Of a stretch of 64,000 nt of DNA, positions 19,657 to 31,372 are shown one piece after another. Position 1 is the stretch's first letter. Each line of letters begins with the position of its first letter. This DNA is from Methylophaga muralis (lineage in GTDB: Bacteria > Pseudomonadota > Gammaproteobacteria > Nitrosococcales > Methylophagaceae). The translations under genes were made by a program, and so were the position numbers. The notes under the pieces are model-generated. The model ran no database searches, was not told where the DNA came from, and worked only from the letters and a program-made list of their open reading frames with translations. The DNA lies in the NCBI RefSeq assembly GCF_001720165.1, contig NZ_MCRI01000005.1, forward strand, positions 41,398-105,397, given 5' to 3'.

Positions 19657-21188
19657 CAGACTTGAGGATGTGCCCGATCAGCAGGCAGCAGCATTTTGTT
19701 CAAGGCATTGATATAAGCTTTGGCTGAAGCAATAACGATATCGGTATCAGTTCCTTGGCCGCTAACAATCCGTCCACCTTTTTCCAACCTGACGCTGACT
19801 TCACCCTGCGAGTCGGTGCCGCTAGTAATATTGCTTACCGAATAAAGTTGTAATTCAGTGTGGCTCTGCACCATCGATTCAATTGCTTTGAATGCGGCAT
19901 CAACCGGACCACTGCCTTTCATTTCAGTACGTACTTCACTGTCATCCAATGCCAATGTGACATTTGCAACTGGGGTTTCACCAGTTTCGCTACAGACACG
20001 CATTGAAATCAATCGAATACGTTCGTTATCCTCAGTTAAGGTATCACTTACAAGTGCTTGAATATCCTCATCAAATACTTCGTGCTTCTTATCTGCCAGT
20101 TCTTTGAATCGGGTAAATGCACTGTTCAAATCTTCTTCGGAATCCAACTCAATACCCAGCTCTTTTAGCCGCGAACGAAATGCATTTCGTCCCGAATGTT
20201 TGCCTAGTACCATACGATTGGTATTCCAGCCCACATCTTCAGCACGCATAATTTCATAGGTTTCACGATTTTTCAGCACACCATCCTGGTGAATACCAGA
20301 CTCATGGGCAAACGCGTTGGCACCAACTATCGCTTTATTGGGTTGCACCACAAAACCAGTTACTCCTGAAACCAAACGAGAGGCCGCTAATATTTGTGTA
20401 GTATCCAGCCGGGTATCACAATCAAACATATCCTGGCGGGTACGCACAGCCATCACCACTTCTTCCAATGAGGCATTACCAGCACGTTCTCCAAGCCCAT
20501 TAATAGTACATTCAACCTGACGTGCACCATTCATAACGGCTGATAATGAATTGGCAACGGCTAGGCCTAAATCGTTATGACAATGGACCGAGAAAACCGC
20601 TTTATCAGAATTTGGGATGCGCTCACGCAGGTTTTTAATTAATTCACCAAATTGATGCGGCAGGTTATATCCAACTGTATCGGGGATGTTCAAGGTTTTA
20701 GCGCCGGCATCAATAACAGCCTCGAGCACCCGACAAAGAAAATCCAAATCACTACGGCCAGCGTCTTCAGGCGAAAACTCAACGTCATCGGTATATTGAC
20801 GAGCGCGCTTCACTGCCTTAACTGCATTTTCAACCACTTCGTCTGGTTGCATCCGCAGTTTCATCTGCATATGAATGGGTGAGGTAGCGATAAAAGTATG
20901 AATCCGTGAAGCATTAGCGGCTTTAAGTGCTTCACCTGCCCTATCAATATCTTTATCCAGTGCACGCGCCAGACCACAGACACGACTATCTTTAACTGCT
21001 TTGGCAACGGCTTGTACTGCCTCAAAATCACCAATACTGGCAATCGGGAAGCCTGCTTCGATAATATCGACACGCATACGTTCAAGGGCTTTTGCAATCC
21101 GCACCTTTTCGTCTTTGGTCATTGATGCGCCAGGGCTCTGTTCCCCGTCACGTAAGGTTGTGTCGAATATTATTAATTGGTCTTTCAT
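19656..21188 (-). CDS. leuA: 2-isopropylmalate synthase
   Basis: Condenses acetyl-CoA with 2-oxoisovalerate, the committed step of leucine synthesis. The 510-residue protein has the TIM-barrel catalytic domain ([13 protein letters not shown] at residues 7-19, metal-site [25 protein letters not shown]) and a C-terminal regulatory domain (about 390-510) where leucine binds in homologues. The ATG at 21188 is preceded by GGAG; a longer open frame upstream is not family-like. It follows pssA and ilvC on the same strand, uniting valine and leucine steps. I found no leucine-rich leader peptide, so classical attenuation is not supported. Confidence 0.96.
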   Translation of the reverse strand: MKDQLIIFDTTLRDGEQSPGASMTKDEKVRIAKALERMRVDIIEAGFPIASIGDFEAVQAVAKAVKDSRVCGLARALDKDIDRAGEALKAANASRIHTFIATSPIHMQMKLRMQPDEVVENAVKAVKRARQYTDDVEFSPEDAGRSDLDFLCRVLEAVIDAGAKTLNIPDTVGYNLPHQFGELIKNLRERIPNSDKAVFSVHCHNDLGLAVANSLSAVMNGARQVECTINGLGERAGNASLEEVVMAVRTRQDMFDCDTRLDTTQILAASRLVSGVTGFVVQPNKAIVGANAFAHESGIHQDGVLKNRETYEIMRAEDVGWNTNRMVLGKHSGRNAFRSRLKELGIELDSEEDLNSAFTRFKELADKKHEVFDEDIQALVSDTLTEDNERIRLISMRVCSETGETPVANVTLALDDSEVRTEMKGSGPVDAAFKAIESMVQSHTELQLYSVSNITSGTDSQGEVSVRLEKGGRIVSGQGTDTDIVIASAKAYINALNKMLLPADRAHPQV

Positions 21189-21238
21189 CTCGCTCACTCC
21201 GAACAGCTTGCTCAACACTGAACAAGTTTTTTATTGTC

Positions 21239-21244
21239 ATTATA
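21239..21244 (-). promoter_or_regulatory. -10 element upstream of leuA
   Basis: A perfect TATAAT on the minus strand about 50 bases before the leuA ATG, in the 168-base gap after pssA. No good -35 element is visible, so an activator may be needed, or the match is chance. Confidence 0.35.
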
Positions 21245-21356
21245 TAGGGAGGTTAAATGAGGGGGGCAGAATGATTTTCAAGACGCTTTATCCTGAATTT
21301 CAAATCCAATCTCAGTGTTTTATGAGTTATGGTTTGCCCCCGACATTTAGGTGGTT

Positions 21357-22100
21357 TTATTTTGATTGCGACCGTTCATTACGATGCTTGCGGAGCTGTA
21401 CCAGTGTAAATACCGGACCTGAAATCGCATATAACAAAAATGCAGTGAACAATACGATTGGCGGGTCTGTAGCGATCAATGCAAACACTAATACCAATAC
21501 CAACATAACGATAAAAGGAACTTTGCCACGCAGGTTCAACTCTTTAAAACTATGATAACGGACCGTGCTGACCATCAAAATTGCTGCGGCAAAGGTCAAT
21601 GGCACGCCTATAAACGTTAGTAATGTGGGGTCCAACTGGTTGTTATGACCAACCCATACCCAACCGGCAATAACCGCTGCGGCTGCCGGGCTAGGCAGAC
21701 CTTGAAAATAGCGTTTATCAGCAATTCCCACCTGTGTATTAAAGCGTGCAAGTCTTAACGCACCACAAGCAGCATAAATAAATGCCACCATCCAACCAAA
21801 CTTGCCCAGACCATTTAATGTCCATTCAAACATTACCAATGCGGGTGCCAGCCCGAATGCCACCATATCGGCAAGACTGTCATATTCGGCGCCAAAAGCA
21901 CTTTGGGTATTAGTCATTCGGGCAATACGCCCGTCCAGACCATCCATGACCATAGCGACAAAGATGGCTACAGCTGCAACTGAAAACTCACCTCTAGTCG
22001 CAGCGACAATAGCGTAGAACCCGGCAAACAGACAAGCTGTGGTAAATAAATTCGGTAATAGGTAAATGCCGCGTTTTTGTCGTTCTTCATGATTAACCAT
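21357..22100 (-). CDS. pssA: CDP-diacylglycerol-serine O-phosphatidyltransferase
   Basis: Makes phosphatidylserine, the precursor of phosphatidylethanolamine, in the inner membrane. The 247-residue protein has several membrane segments and the CDP-alcohol phosphotransferase signature DGLDGRIAR followed by G...D...D in SAFGAEYDSLAD (about residues 53-76). It is the integral-membrane (type II) form rather than the E. coli PLD-like form. It follows ilvC behind a terminator. The ilvI-ilvH-ilvC-pssA order is also found in Pseudomonas. Confidence 0.92.
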   Translation of the reverse strand: MVNHEERQKRGIYLLPNLFTTACLFAGFYAIVAATRGEFSVAAVAIFVAMVMDGLDGRIARMTNTQSAFGAEYDSLADMVAFGLAPALVMFEWTLNGLGKFGWMVAFIYAACGALRLARFNTQVGIADKRYFQGLPSPAAAAVIAGWVWVGHNNQLDPTLLTFIGVPLTFAAAILMVSTVRYHSFKELNLRGKVPFIVMLVLVLVFALIATDPPIVLFTAFLLYAISGPVFTLVQLRKHRNERSQSK

Positions 22101-22157
22101 AAAATTCCTGTATTCAGAGAAGAAGTGATTTCATTATGACATCCGTACCTTCATAAA

Positions 22158-22196
22158 CAAAATAAGGGCAGATTGCTAAGCAACCTGCCCTTATTT
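22158..22196 (-). terminator. Terminator after ilvC
   Basis: A 12-bp perfect stem, AAATAAGGGCAG with CTGCCCTTATTT, around a 13-base loop that could itself pair further (22160-22196), followed on the minus strand by TGTTTATG. It separates the ilv genes from pssA-leuA. Confidence 0.75.
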
Positions 22197-22217
22197 CAGG
22201 ACAATTAAAAACGCTAA

Positions 22218-23753
<1,536 letters not shown>

Positions 23754-23754
<1 letters not shown>

Positions 23755-25496
23755 TATGACAGCTCCCGCTCTGGATCTTGTGGTAAATCGCAATATGGTG
23801 ACATATGCATTTCATTGTGCGCTTTGCCTTGGGCAATCATCGGGTAAACGTTTTCCGTTTGATCGGTGACGATATCCAAAAACACCAGGCGATCTTTCAA
23901 TGCAAAGGCTTCTTCCAATTTTGGACGTAAATCTTCAACGCGTTCGATACGAATACCAACATGACCATAACTTTCAGCCAGTTTGACGAAATCCGGCAAT
24001 GATTCCATATAAGAATGCGAATAACGATTCTGATAGAAAAATTCCTGCCATTGACGAACCATGCCAAGGTATCGATTGTTCAACGCAACGATTTTTACCG
24101 GTAATCCATATTGCAGACAGGTGGACAGTTCCTGAATACACATCTGAATACTGCCTTCACCAGTAATACAAATAACCGTTTCTTCAGGAAACGCCAACTG
24201 AACGCCCATTGCTGCAGGCAAGCCAAACCCCATCGTTCCCAAACCACCTGAATTAATCCAGCGATTGGGTTTGCTGAAACCGTAGTATTGGGCAGCCCAC
24301 ATCTGATGCTGGCCAACATCCGAGGTTACATATGCATCACCTTTGGTGATCTCATGAATCATTTCAACCACGGCTTGGGGCTTGATTTGGTCGCTATTAC
24401 GATCGTATGACATGCATTTTTTAGCGCGCCAGCCGTTAATAATACCCCACCATTCAGCTAATGCTGCCTGGTCAGGTTGGGTTTTGCTGAGCCCCAGCAA
24501 ATGATTCATATCCGCCAACACATCCGCAACATTACCAACTATCGGCACATCAACAGAGATTGTCTTGGAAATGGATGAAGGATCAATGTCAATATGAATG
24601 ATCTTGGCATGAGGGCAAAATTCAGCAATTTTACCTGTTACCCGGTCATCAAAGCGTGCGCCAACGGCAATTAAAACATCACAATCATGCATTGCCATAT
24701 TGGCTTCGTAAGTTCCATGCATACCAAGCATACCGAGAAACTGTTCGTCATCCCAGGGAATAGAACCCAAGCCCATCAGAGTTGATGTAACAGGATAAGC
24801 CAAGGTGTTCACAAAGGTTCTTAACTGTTCAGCAGCATTACCAAGAACTACCCCACCACCTGTATAAATCATCGGTTTTTTAGCGGTCAGCAATAACTCA
24901 ACGGCGCGCTTAATCTGACCAGGATGGCCTTTAGTAACCGGCTGATAAGAGCGCATATGTACGCTCTCGGGATAGATATACGGGATCTTGATATTCGGAT
25001 CGGTTATATCTTTTGGTACGTCAACCACAACTGGACCAGGACGGCCTGTTGTCGCTACATAAAATGCTTTTTTGATGGTCTCAGCCAGATCGTTAATATC
25101 TTTAACTAAAAAGTTATGTTTAACGCACGGACGAGTAATACCAACTGAATCGACTTCTTGGAAAGCATCACTACCAATATTAGCTGTTGCCACCTGACCG
25201 GTAATAACCACCATAGGAATAGAATCCATATAGGCAGTAGCAATACCAGTTACCGCATTGGTCGCACCTGGACCTGAAGTTACCAGCACCACACCGGGTT
25301 TGCCCGTAGCGCGCGCATAACCATCTGCAGCGTGCGTTGCCGCCTGTTCATGGCGAACAAGAATGTGCTTGACCTCTTCCTGATTATACAGCGCATCGTA
25401 AATATGCAGCACTGCACCACCCGGATAGCCAAACAAATACTCAACCCCTTCGTCCTTCAGACAATGGACCAGAATCTCGGCACCGCTTAATTCCAC
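23754..25496 (-). CDS. ilvI: Acetolactate synthase large (catalytic) subunit
   Basis: TPP- and FAD-dependent enzyme that joins two pyruvates, or pyruvate and 2-oxobutyrate, at the start of valine/isoleucine synthesis. The 580-residue protein has the N-terminal PYR domain with the catalytic Glu in [17 protein letters not shown], the central FAD-contacting domain (about 195-330) and the C-terminal TPP-binding domain with [15 protein letters not shown]...NN. The start is GTG, seven bases after GAGAGG. It is first of the ilvI-ilvH-ilvC unit and divergent from pyrC. Confidence 0.96.
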
Positions 25497-25549
25497 GTCG
25501 TCCTCTCTCGTATCGCTAATGCGATCTGCTTCAAAATATCAAACGGCTA

Positions 25550-25578
25550 AAGTTACTGCGAATGCCTGTCAAGGTCAA
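25550..25578 (-). promoter_or_regulatory. Putative promoter of the ilvI-ilvH-ilvC unit
   Basis: On the minus strand TTGACC (25573-25578), 17 bases, then TAACTT (25550-25555). The -35 is good and the -10 poor. A small perfect hairpin (ATCGC/GCGAT, 25512-25525) lies in the leader. No regulatory leader peptide is visible. Confidence 0.4.
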
Positions 25579-25666
25579 GAAAAACCGCGTTCTAATACTG
25601 CCTTTACTATAAATACAGCATAACTTTTCAACTGCAAAACTTAACAGCTATGGCATAATTTGCTTC

Positions 25667-26713
25667 ATGACAAAACAATCATTAAATACCCTTAGCATTA
25701 CCCAACCAGACGACTGGCATCTCCACTTGCGCGACAATGAGGCATTGCAACGTACTGTTGCAGATACCGCAAGATGCTTTAAACGCGCCATTGTGATGCC
25801 AAATTTGCGTCCGCCCGTGACTAATGTTGAACAGGCAACAGCCTATCGACAACGTATCCTGGATGCTCGACCGGCAGACTCTGATTTTGAACCATTAATG
25901 ACGTTATATCTGACGGACAATACTAAAGCAGAAGATATTGTTGCGGCTAAGCAGGCCAATTTTATTAAAGCCGTCAAACTCTATCCGGCTGGTGCAACGA
26001 CTAATTCTGATGCTGGCGTAACCGATATCAGTAAATGTTACAAAACACTGGAAGCCATGCAACAAGCTGGTATGCCTTTGTTGCTGCATGGTGAAGTCAC
26101 TCACAGTGAAACCGATATTTTTGATCGTGAAAAAGTCTTTATAGATGAAAAATTGATTCCGTTGTTACGTGATTTTCCAGAACTGAAAGTTGTTTTTGAA
26201 CATATCACCACAAAGGATGCGGCGGATTTTGTCGCAGAGGCCAGCAATTTTGTAGCGGCAACGATTACACCTCACCATTTACTGTTAAATCGAAATGATA
26301 TGTTAGTGGGCGGTATTCGACCTCATTATTTCTGCTTGCCAGTGCTTAAACGTAATACCCATCAGAAAGCGCTTATTGCTGCCGCAACCAGCAGTAATCC
26401 GAAGTTCTTTCTGGGAACCGACAGTGCTCCACACGGTAAAAACAATAAAGAAAATGCCTGTGGCTGTGCAGGGATCTACAGCGCGCATGCTGCCATAGAA
26501 CTCTATGCTGAAGTCTTCGATAAGCATGAGTGTTTGGATAAACTCGAAGGGTTTGCCAGTTTCTATGGTGCGGACTTTTATGGACTGCCAAGAAATGAAC
26601 GGCAAATCACCATACAAAAAACCGATTGGCAGGTTGCTGAAACATTGGCATTTGCTGATGAAACTCTGGTGCCGATGCGCGCCGGTGAAACCATTCACTG
26701 GAAACTGGTTTAA
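25667..26713 (+). CDS. pyrC: Dihydroorotase
   Basis: Closes carbamoyl-aspartate to dihydroorotate in pyrimidine synthesis. The 348-residue class II enzyme has the zinc-binding HLHLRD near residue 19, the carboxylated-lysine segment [13 protein letters not shown] (Lys near residue 103), metal-binding His residues in HGEVT and FEHITTKDA, and GTDSAPH with the catalytic Asp. It is monocistronic by context: divergent from ilvI and convergent with metY, with a terminator directly after it. Confidence 0.96.
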   Translation: MTKQSLNTLSITQPDDWHLHLRDNEALQRTVADTARCFKRAIVMPNLRPPVTNVEQATAYRQRILDARPADSDFEPLMTLYLTDNTKAEDIVAAKQANFIKAVKLYPAGATTNSDAGVTDISKCYKTLEAMQQAGMPLLLHGEVTHSETDIFDREKVFIDEKLIPLLRDFPELKVVFEHITTKDAADFVAEASNFVAATITPHHLLLNRNDMLVGGIRPHYFCLPVLKRNTHQKALIAAATSSNPKFFLGTDSAPHGKNNKENACGCAGIYSAHAAIELYAEVFDKHECLDKLEGFASFYGADFYGLPRNERQITIQKTDWQVAETLAFADETLVPMRAGETIHWKLV

Positions 26714-26741
26714 AAAGTCCCGGCCTGATTACAGGCCGGGA
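26712..26741 (-). terminator. Bidirectional terminator between pyrC and metY
   Basis: A 10-bp perfect stem, TCCCGGCCTG/CAGGCCGGGA with a four-base loop (26718-26741). On the minus strand it is followed by CTTTTTAAA, so it best serves metY; on the plus strand the tail is only moderately T-rich. Confidence 0.8.
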
Positions 26742-26750
26742 TTAGTTAAT

Positions 26751-28022
26751 TTAGACAGCAGAAAAAGCCTGCTCCAAATCTTCAATAATGTCATTGATAT
26801 GTTCGATGCCAATACACAGGCGAAGCATTTCCGGTGTAACTCCCGCTGCTTTGAGTTCGGCTTCTTCCAGCTGACGATGTGTGGTCGAAGCCGGATGACA
26901 GGCCAGTGACTTGGTATCCCCGATATTCACCAGACGTTTAACCAACTTCAATGCATCGTAGAATTTCACACCATTATCAAAGCCGCCTTTAATGCCAAAG
27001 GTCAGAATTGATGATGGTTTGCCATTGAAATATTTCTGGGCCAAATCAAAATACTTGTCCCCTTCCAGTCCGGCATAGTTGACCCATTTAACTTTGGGAT
27101 GCTGTTGCAGGTATTTAGCCACTGCGATGGCATTTTCACAATGTCGCTCCATACGTAATGGTAACGTTTCAATGCCTTGTAATAATAGAAACGCATTCAT
27201 AGGTGACAACGCCGAACCGGTATTACGTAAAGGGACGGTCCGTGCTCTGGCAATAAAGGCTGCTTCAGCGAATTGCTCGGTATACACCACTCCGTGATAA
27301 GCCGGTTCCGGTTGATTCAATACTGGAAATCTTTCTTTGTGTTCAGCCCAGGGAAACTTGCCGGAATCCACAATAATGCCGCCTAAAGTTGTGCCATGAC
27401 CGCCCATGTATTTGGTTAAGGAATGCACCACAATATCAGCACCATATTCAATTGGATTAAGCAAAAACGGAGTTGCCACAGTGTTATCAACGATCACTGG
27501 AACACCGTGTTTATGTGCCATTGTTGCAATTGGCTCGATATCGACAATATTACCAGCAGGATTGCCGATTGATTCACAGAAAACCGCTTTGGTTTTCGCA
27601 TCAATCAATTTTTCCAAGTCAGCAGCTTGATCGGTTGAGGCAAATCGCACTTCAATGCCGAGCTTAGGAAGCATGTGAGCAAACAAAGTATAGGTTCCAC
27701 CATAGAGCTGCGGTGTTGTTACTATATTGTCGCCAGCCTCAGCAATAGTGAGGATTGCGTAATGAATCGCAGCACTTCCAGCAGAAGTCGCCAGTGCAGC
27801 AAGACCACCTTCCAACGCCGCTACACGCTTTTCCAATACATCCCAGGTGGGGTTCATAATTCGACTATAGATATTCCCGGGAACATCAAGATTAAATAGA
27901 TCGGCACCATGCTGGGCATTATCAAATTCAAACGCCACAGTTTGGTAAATAGGTACCGCGCAGGATTTAGTGGTGGGATCGGTTTCATAACCTTCATGCA
28001 GACAGATAGTTTCTTTTTTCAT
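26751..28022 (-). CDS. metY: O-acetylhomoserine sulfhydrylase (MetY type)
   Basis: PLP enzyme making homocysteine directly from O-acetylhomoserine and sulfide. The 423-residue protein belongs to the Cys/Met-metabolism PLP family: SAGSAAIHYAI, QLYGGTYTLF, DNTVATPFLLNPIEYGAD, and the PLP lysine in VVHSLTKYMGGHGTTLGG. Length above 420 and a start with TICLHEGYETDPTTKS favour MetY over MetB/MetZ. It converges with pyrC. A strong hairpin lies 50-85 bases upstream of its start. Confidence 0.9.
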   Translation of the reverse strand: MKKETICLHEGYETDPTTKSCAVPIYQTVAFEFDNAQHGADLFNLDVPGNIYSRIMNPTWDVLEKRVAALEGGLAALATSAGSAAIHYAILTIAEAGDNIVTTPQLYGGTYTLFAHMLPKLGIEVRFASTDQAADLEKLIDAKTKAVFCESIGNPAGNIVDIEPIATMAHKHGVPVIVDNTVATPFLLNPIEYGADIVVHSLTKYMGGHGTTLGGIIVDSGKFPWAEHKERFPVLNQPEPAYHGVVYTEQFAEAAFIARARTVPLRNTGSALSPMNAFLLLQGIETLPLRMERHCENAIAVAKYLQQHPKVKWVNYAGLEGDKYFDLAQKYFNGKPSSILTFGIKGGFDNGVKFYDALKLVKRLVNIGDTKSLACHPASTTHRQLEEAELKAAGVTPEMLRLCIGIEHINDIIEDLEQAFSAV

Positions 28023-28073
28023 AGTTTTCTCTCGCTGTTATTATTTTGGTGTCTGTTGAACTGCTCTATCCGC

Positions 28074-28107
28074 GCCTCTGTTGTGCATTTTCAGCCACAA
28101 CAGAGGC
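28074..28107. promoter_or_regulatory. Long perfect hairpin upstream of metY
   Basis: GCCTCTGTTGTG and CACAACAGAGGC form a 12-bp perfect inverted repeat around a 10-base loop. It lies in the 235-base gap between metY (minus) and the DJ-1-like gene (plus), 51 bases before the metY ATG, with an AT-rich -10-like TATAGC just upstream on the minus strand. It lacks a T run, so it is probably an mRNA leader structure or operator rather than a terminator. A second palindrome, GCAATATTGC, lies at 28165-28174. Confidence 0.5.
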
Positions 28108-28257
28108 TGCTATATTTAAAGAGCGACAGACCCTAATGTGAGTTTACGACGATAGGAATGAATTGCAATATTGCTTGAAATTTTATTGCCTAAACCCCAT
28201 TTCGAATAAGTAACATCTCATAAATCCTCAAAACCACAAATTTCAGGAGAAACAACC

Positions 28258-28935
28258 ATGAAAATATTAGTGGTACTAACTTCGCACGATAAGCTTGGCA
28301 ATACCGGAGAAAAAACCGGTTTCTGGCTAGAAGAACTCGCATCACCTTATTACGCAATGAAAGACGCCGGGGCAGAAATAACACTGGCCTCACCCAAAGG
28401 TGGGCAACCGCCACTTGATCCAAAAAGCAATCAGCCTGATTTTCAAACAGACGCTACCCGGCGTTTTGAAAATGATGCTGAAGCTAAAAACCAACTGGCT
28501 AATACCCTTAAGTTAGCCGATGTTCATGCCGCAGATTATGATGCAGTGTTTTATCCAGGTGGACATGGTCCATTATGGGATTTAACTGAAGATACAAAGT
28601 CGATCACACTGATTGAAAGCTTTGTGCTCGCCAATAAACCGGTGGCGGTGGTCTGTCACGCACCGGCTGTTTTGTTACACGTTAAAACCATCGGCGATGA
28701 TCCATGGATTAAAGGTAAAAAGCTCACAGCATTTTCAAATAGTGAAGAAGATGCGGTAGGCTTGTCTGATGTTGTACCCTTTTTACTTGAAGATGCCCTC
28801 AAACAACGTGGCGCTATTTATGAAAAAGGTGGCGACTGGAGTTCATTCGTGATTACGGATGGCATTTTGATTACAGGACAAAACCCGGCTTCGTCAGAAG
28901 CCACGGCGAAGGCCCTGTTAAAACAGCTGGCATAA
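28258..28935 (+). CDS. DJ-1/PfpI superfamily protein (Hsp31/glyoxalase III-like)
   Basis: A 225-residue protein of the class I glutamine-amidotransferase-like fold. The nucleophile-elbow cysteine is in VVCHAPAVLL (about residue 131), followed by PGGHGPLWDL upstream and HGP/WD elements typical of the Hsp31-like branch that detoxifies methylglyoxal without glutathione or acts as a stress chaperone. GEKTGFWLEELASPYYAMKD near the N-terminus is also typical. A CAGGAG site lies nine bases before the ATG. ppiC follows after 33 bases. The exact activity cannot be told from sequence. Confidence 0.85.
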   Translation: MKILVVLTSHDKLGNTGEKTGFWLEELASPYYAMKDAGAEITLASPKGGQPPLDPKSNQPDFQTDATRRFENDAEAKNQLANTLKLADVHAADYDAVFYPGGHGPLWDLTEDTKSITLIESFVLANKPVAVVCHAPAVLLHVKTIGDDPWIKGKKLTAFSNSEEDAVGLSDVVPFLLEDALKQRGAIYEKGGDWSSFVITDGILITGQNPASSEATAKALLKQLA

Positions 28936-28968
28936 GTCGGCAATTTACACATTAATTACGGAACTATT

Positions 28969-29250
28969 ATGGCTAGAGCAACCGCACGACACATCCTGGT
29001 GGACAGTGAAGAAATCTGTCTGGAATTGAAACGCGAAATCGAAGAAGGCGCAGATTTTGCTGCCGTCGCCAAAGAAAATTCTTCTTGCCCATCCAGCCGT
29101 CAAGGCGGTGATCTGGGCGAATTTGGCCCTGGCATGATGGTGCCGGAATTCGATAAAGTTGTTTTCTCCGCCCCGGTCAACACCGTTCAGGGTCCGGTGA
29201 AAACACAATTTGGCTATCATTTGCTGGAAGTTACCAGCCGCACTGAATAA
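28969..29250 (+). CDS. ppiC: Peptidyl-prolyl cis-trans isomerase C (parvulin)
   Basis: Single-domain cytoplasmic parvulin that speeds prolyl bond isomerisation. The 93-residue protein begins MARATARHILVDSEE and contains GADFAAVAKENSSCPS, GGDLGEFGPGMMVPEFD and TQFGYHLLEV, closely following E. coli PpiC. There is no signal peptide. A strong terminator follows 18 bases after the stop. Confidence 0.94.
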   Translation: MARATARHILVDSEEICLELKREIEEGADFAAVAKENSSCPSSRQGGDLGEFGPGMMVPEFDKVVFSAPVNTVQGPVKTQFGYHLLEVTSRTE

Positions 29251-29268
29251 GTTTGTTGATACACCCCG

Positions 29269-29296
29269 AAAGCCCGGCCTCGCCGGGCTTTTTTTA
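29269..29296 (+). terminator. Rho-independent terminator after ppiC
   Basis: AAAGCCCGGC/GCCGGGCTTT, a 10-bp perfect stem with a three-base loop, then TTTT. The T run covers the stop codon of the convergent dinG gene. Confidence 0.9.
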
Positions 29297-31372
29297 TTCG
29301 GTTATTACCTGGTAATCCGGTAAATGAGACAGTAATTGCTTGCCGTAATTTTTAGTTAACAACCGACGATCCAGGATGGTTATTTGCCCGGAATCAGTTT
29401 CTTTGCGAAGCAGCCGACCACAGGCCTGAATCAACTTCACGCTGACAGCCGGTAATGACAAGCTGATAAACGGCTGACCGCCACGTTTTATGATCCACTC
29501 CTGACGTGCCTGTTCAATCGGGCGGGTAAATACTGGGAATGGCAGTTTGGTAATGATTACATGTGTGCATAAATTGCCGGGTAAATCGACGCCTTCAGCA
29601 AAACGATCCATCCCAAAAATAATGCTGCCCCGCCCTGCTTCAATTCGTTGAATATGTTTAACGATCATATTTTTGGGCGACAATTGATCACCTTGTAAAA
29701 GAATCAAATTTTTCAATGACAATGGCAATTGCTTATACACCTGCAACATCACCTGGCGGGAGGTGAAGAGCACCAGCGTCGCCGCTTGAATATCAATAAT
29801 TGATTTGAGTTGGCTAACAACTTCCTGCTGCCATTGCGGCAAATTTTCATTAGGTAAATACTGCATCATGGGCAGTTTTAACACCGCCTGTTGCTGATAT
29901 TTAAACGGTGAAGGCAGCGCCAGAAAGTGTTTTTCATCGTAACGCTGTAAGCCACAATCCGCCCGGAAACGCTGGAATAATCCCATGCCCCGTAAAGTGG
30001 CTGAGGTCATTACCACCCCATAAGCACGTTGCCATAAACTGCGGTCCAGAAAACCTGCCGCTGTCATCGGCCCGGCATGAATCACCAGGGTTTGTTGTTT
30101 GGCAAACTGTTCCTGTGCCAGCCAGCGCACATTTGGTGGGCGCTCTGCTTTGTCTTCATCAAGAAACAACGCCATAAAATCAATCAGATAACCAAAAATA
30201 TTCTGTACCGTTCCCACTTGAGGCAGCAATGCCTCGCCGACTTTATTACTTAACTGGGTTTTCTCCAGCCCTTCTTTAATCCATTTGCCAATCAAAGAAA
30301 AGTGTTTATAGATAGAATTGGCCCGCTGTAACAGGTTCTGACAGGGGATAAACAAGGCATTGAGTAACGGACTGCCCCAGAAAATACGCGGCTCACTGAT
30401 ATGACCTTCCAGCATTTCATTTACTGTGGCATCACTGCCCAGAATATCCAGTAGCTGTTGCAGCAGACTAATGATGGCAGGTAAATCCTGACGAATTTCC
30501 TTAAACATATAACCAAAATCATGCTGCCGGAAAGCCAAAGCAGTGGGCAGCTTTTTCATCAGACTGTCGGCGGTTTCAACGGTTTGATAAAGCTGGGCAA
30601 AGTTTAATGCTTTGGCGGCATGTCCCAGCGCTTTTTGCGGCAGATTATGGGCTTCATCAAACACTAAAATAAGCTCTTCAGGATTGGGCAACACTAGCCC
30701 GCCTCCCAAGTCAGCATCACTGAGTAATAAATCGTGATTCACTACCACTACCTGTGCCAGCTGCATTTCTTTACGCAGCAGATAATACGGACAGCTGATG
30801 AAATACCGGCAGCTCTTACCGGCACAGCCTTCTGAATCGGTAGATACTTCATGCCACAGAGCCGTATCAATCGCATCGGTACGACTATCCCGATCGCCAT
30901 CCCAGCGATGTTCATCCCAATCCTGAAACAGATTCTTCGCTTGGGTTTGCATCAATACCTGCTGATACTTTTGATCCACATCCAGCGTCAAATCCTGCTG
31001 TTCTGGCGTGGTTGCCAGTTGTGCCAGTTTGCTGGGACAGACATAACGGCGGCGGCCTTTTATCTGCATAAAACGTATCGGTTGCGGCAAAGAGGCTGAA
31101 AACTGGGGAAGATCTTTCTGAATCAATTGCTGTTGCAGATTGACTGTTGCAGTACTGATAACCAGCAATTTTTTACTGTTCAAAGCTGTTTCAATGGCAC
31201 CGCTGAGATATGCCAGCGTTTTTCCCACGCCGGTTGGTGCTTCCACTACCGCCATTCTATTTTGCGACTGTTGTAACCGTTGATGAATAAAGCGACTCAT
31301 TTCGACTTGTTGCGGTCTGGCTTTAAAATCCGGCATCAACTTGTTGATACTGGTAAATATTTCATCAAACAT
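29294..31372 (-). CDS. dinG: ATP-dependent DNA helicase DinG
   Basis: Iron-sulfur 5'-3' helicase of the XPD family that resolves R-loops and other structures. The 692-residue protein has Walker A EAPTGVGKT near residue 45, the DEAH box in LVFDEAHNLPQ, the cysteines expected to bind the 4Fe-4S cluster (YVCPSK and CAGKSCRYFISCPYY, about residues 110-195), and C-terminal motifs GMDRFAEGVDLPG and QACGRLLR. Its ATG directly follows the ldhA-like stop (TAAATG). Confidence 0.93.
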   Translation of the reverse strand: MFDEIFTSINKLMPDFKARPQQVEMSRFIHQRLQQSQNRMAVVEAPTGVGKTLAYLSGAIETALNSKKLLVISTATVNLQQQLIQKDLPQFSASLPQPIRFMQIKGRRRYVCPSKLAQLATTPEQQDLTLDVDQKYQQVLMQTQAKNLFQDWDEHRWDGDRDSRTDAIDTALWHEVSTDSEGCAGKSCRYFISCPYYLLRKEMQLAQVVVVNHDLLLSDADLGGGLVLPNPEELILVFDEAHNLPQKALGHAAKALNFAQLYQTVETADSLMKKLPTALAFRQHDFGYMFKEIRQDLPAIISLLQQLLDILGSDATVNEMLEGHISEPRIFWGSPLLNALFIPCQNLLQRANSIYKHFSLIGKWIKEGLEKTQLSNKVGEALLPQVGTVQNIFGYLIDFMALFLDEDKAERPPNVRWLAQEQFAKQQTLVIHAGPMTAAGFLDRSLWQRAYGVVMTSATLRGMGLFQRFRADCGLQRYDEKHFLALPSPFKYQQQAVLKLPMMQYLPNENLPQWQQEVVSQLKSIIDIQAATLVLFTSRQVMLQVYKQLPLSLKNLILLQGDQLSPKNMIVKHIQRIEAGRGSIIFGMDRFAEGVDLPGNLCTHVIITKLPFPVFTRPIEQARQEWIIKRGGQPFISLSLPAVSVKLIQACGRLLRKETDSGQITILDRRLLTKNYGKQLLSHLPDYQVITE

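Noticed and set aside
21189..21356. Possible leucine attenuator before leuA
   Set aside because: The only short frame (starting ATGTCGGGGGC) has no leucine codons, and the GGGGGCA/TGCCCCC pair is separated by about 75 bases without a T run.
21001..21555. Plus-strand open frame of 184 codons between leuA and pssA
   Set aside because: Most of it is antisense to leuA and pssA; composition is that of a shadow frame and no known motif appears.
25497..25666. Possible leader peptide before ilvI
   Set aside because: No start codon followed by Ile/Val/Leu-rich codons; only a small 5-bp hairpin is present.
28141..28200. MetR-like or met-box site near metY
   Set aside because: GCAATATTGC is a palindrome, but it does not match TGAA-N5-TTCA or AGACGTCT closely enough to name.
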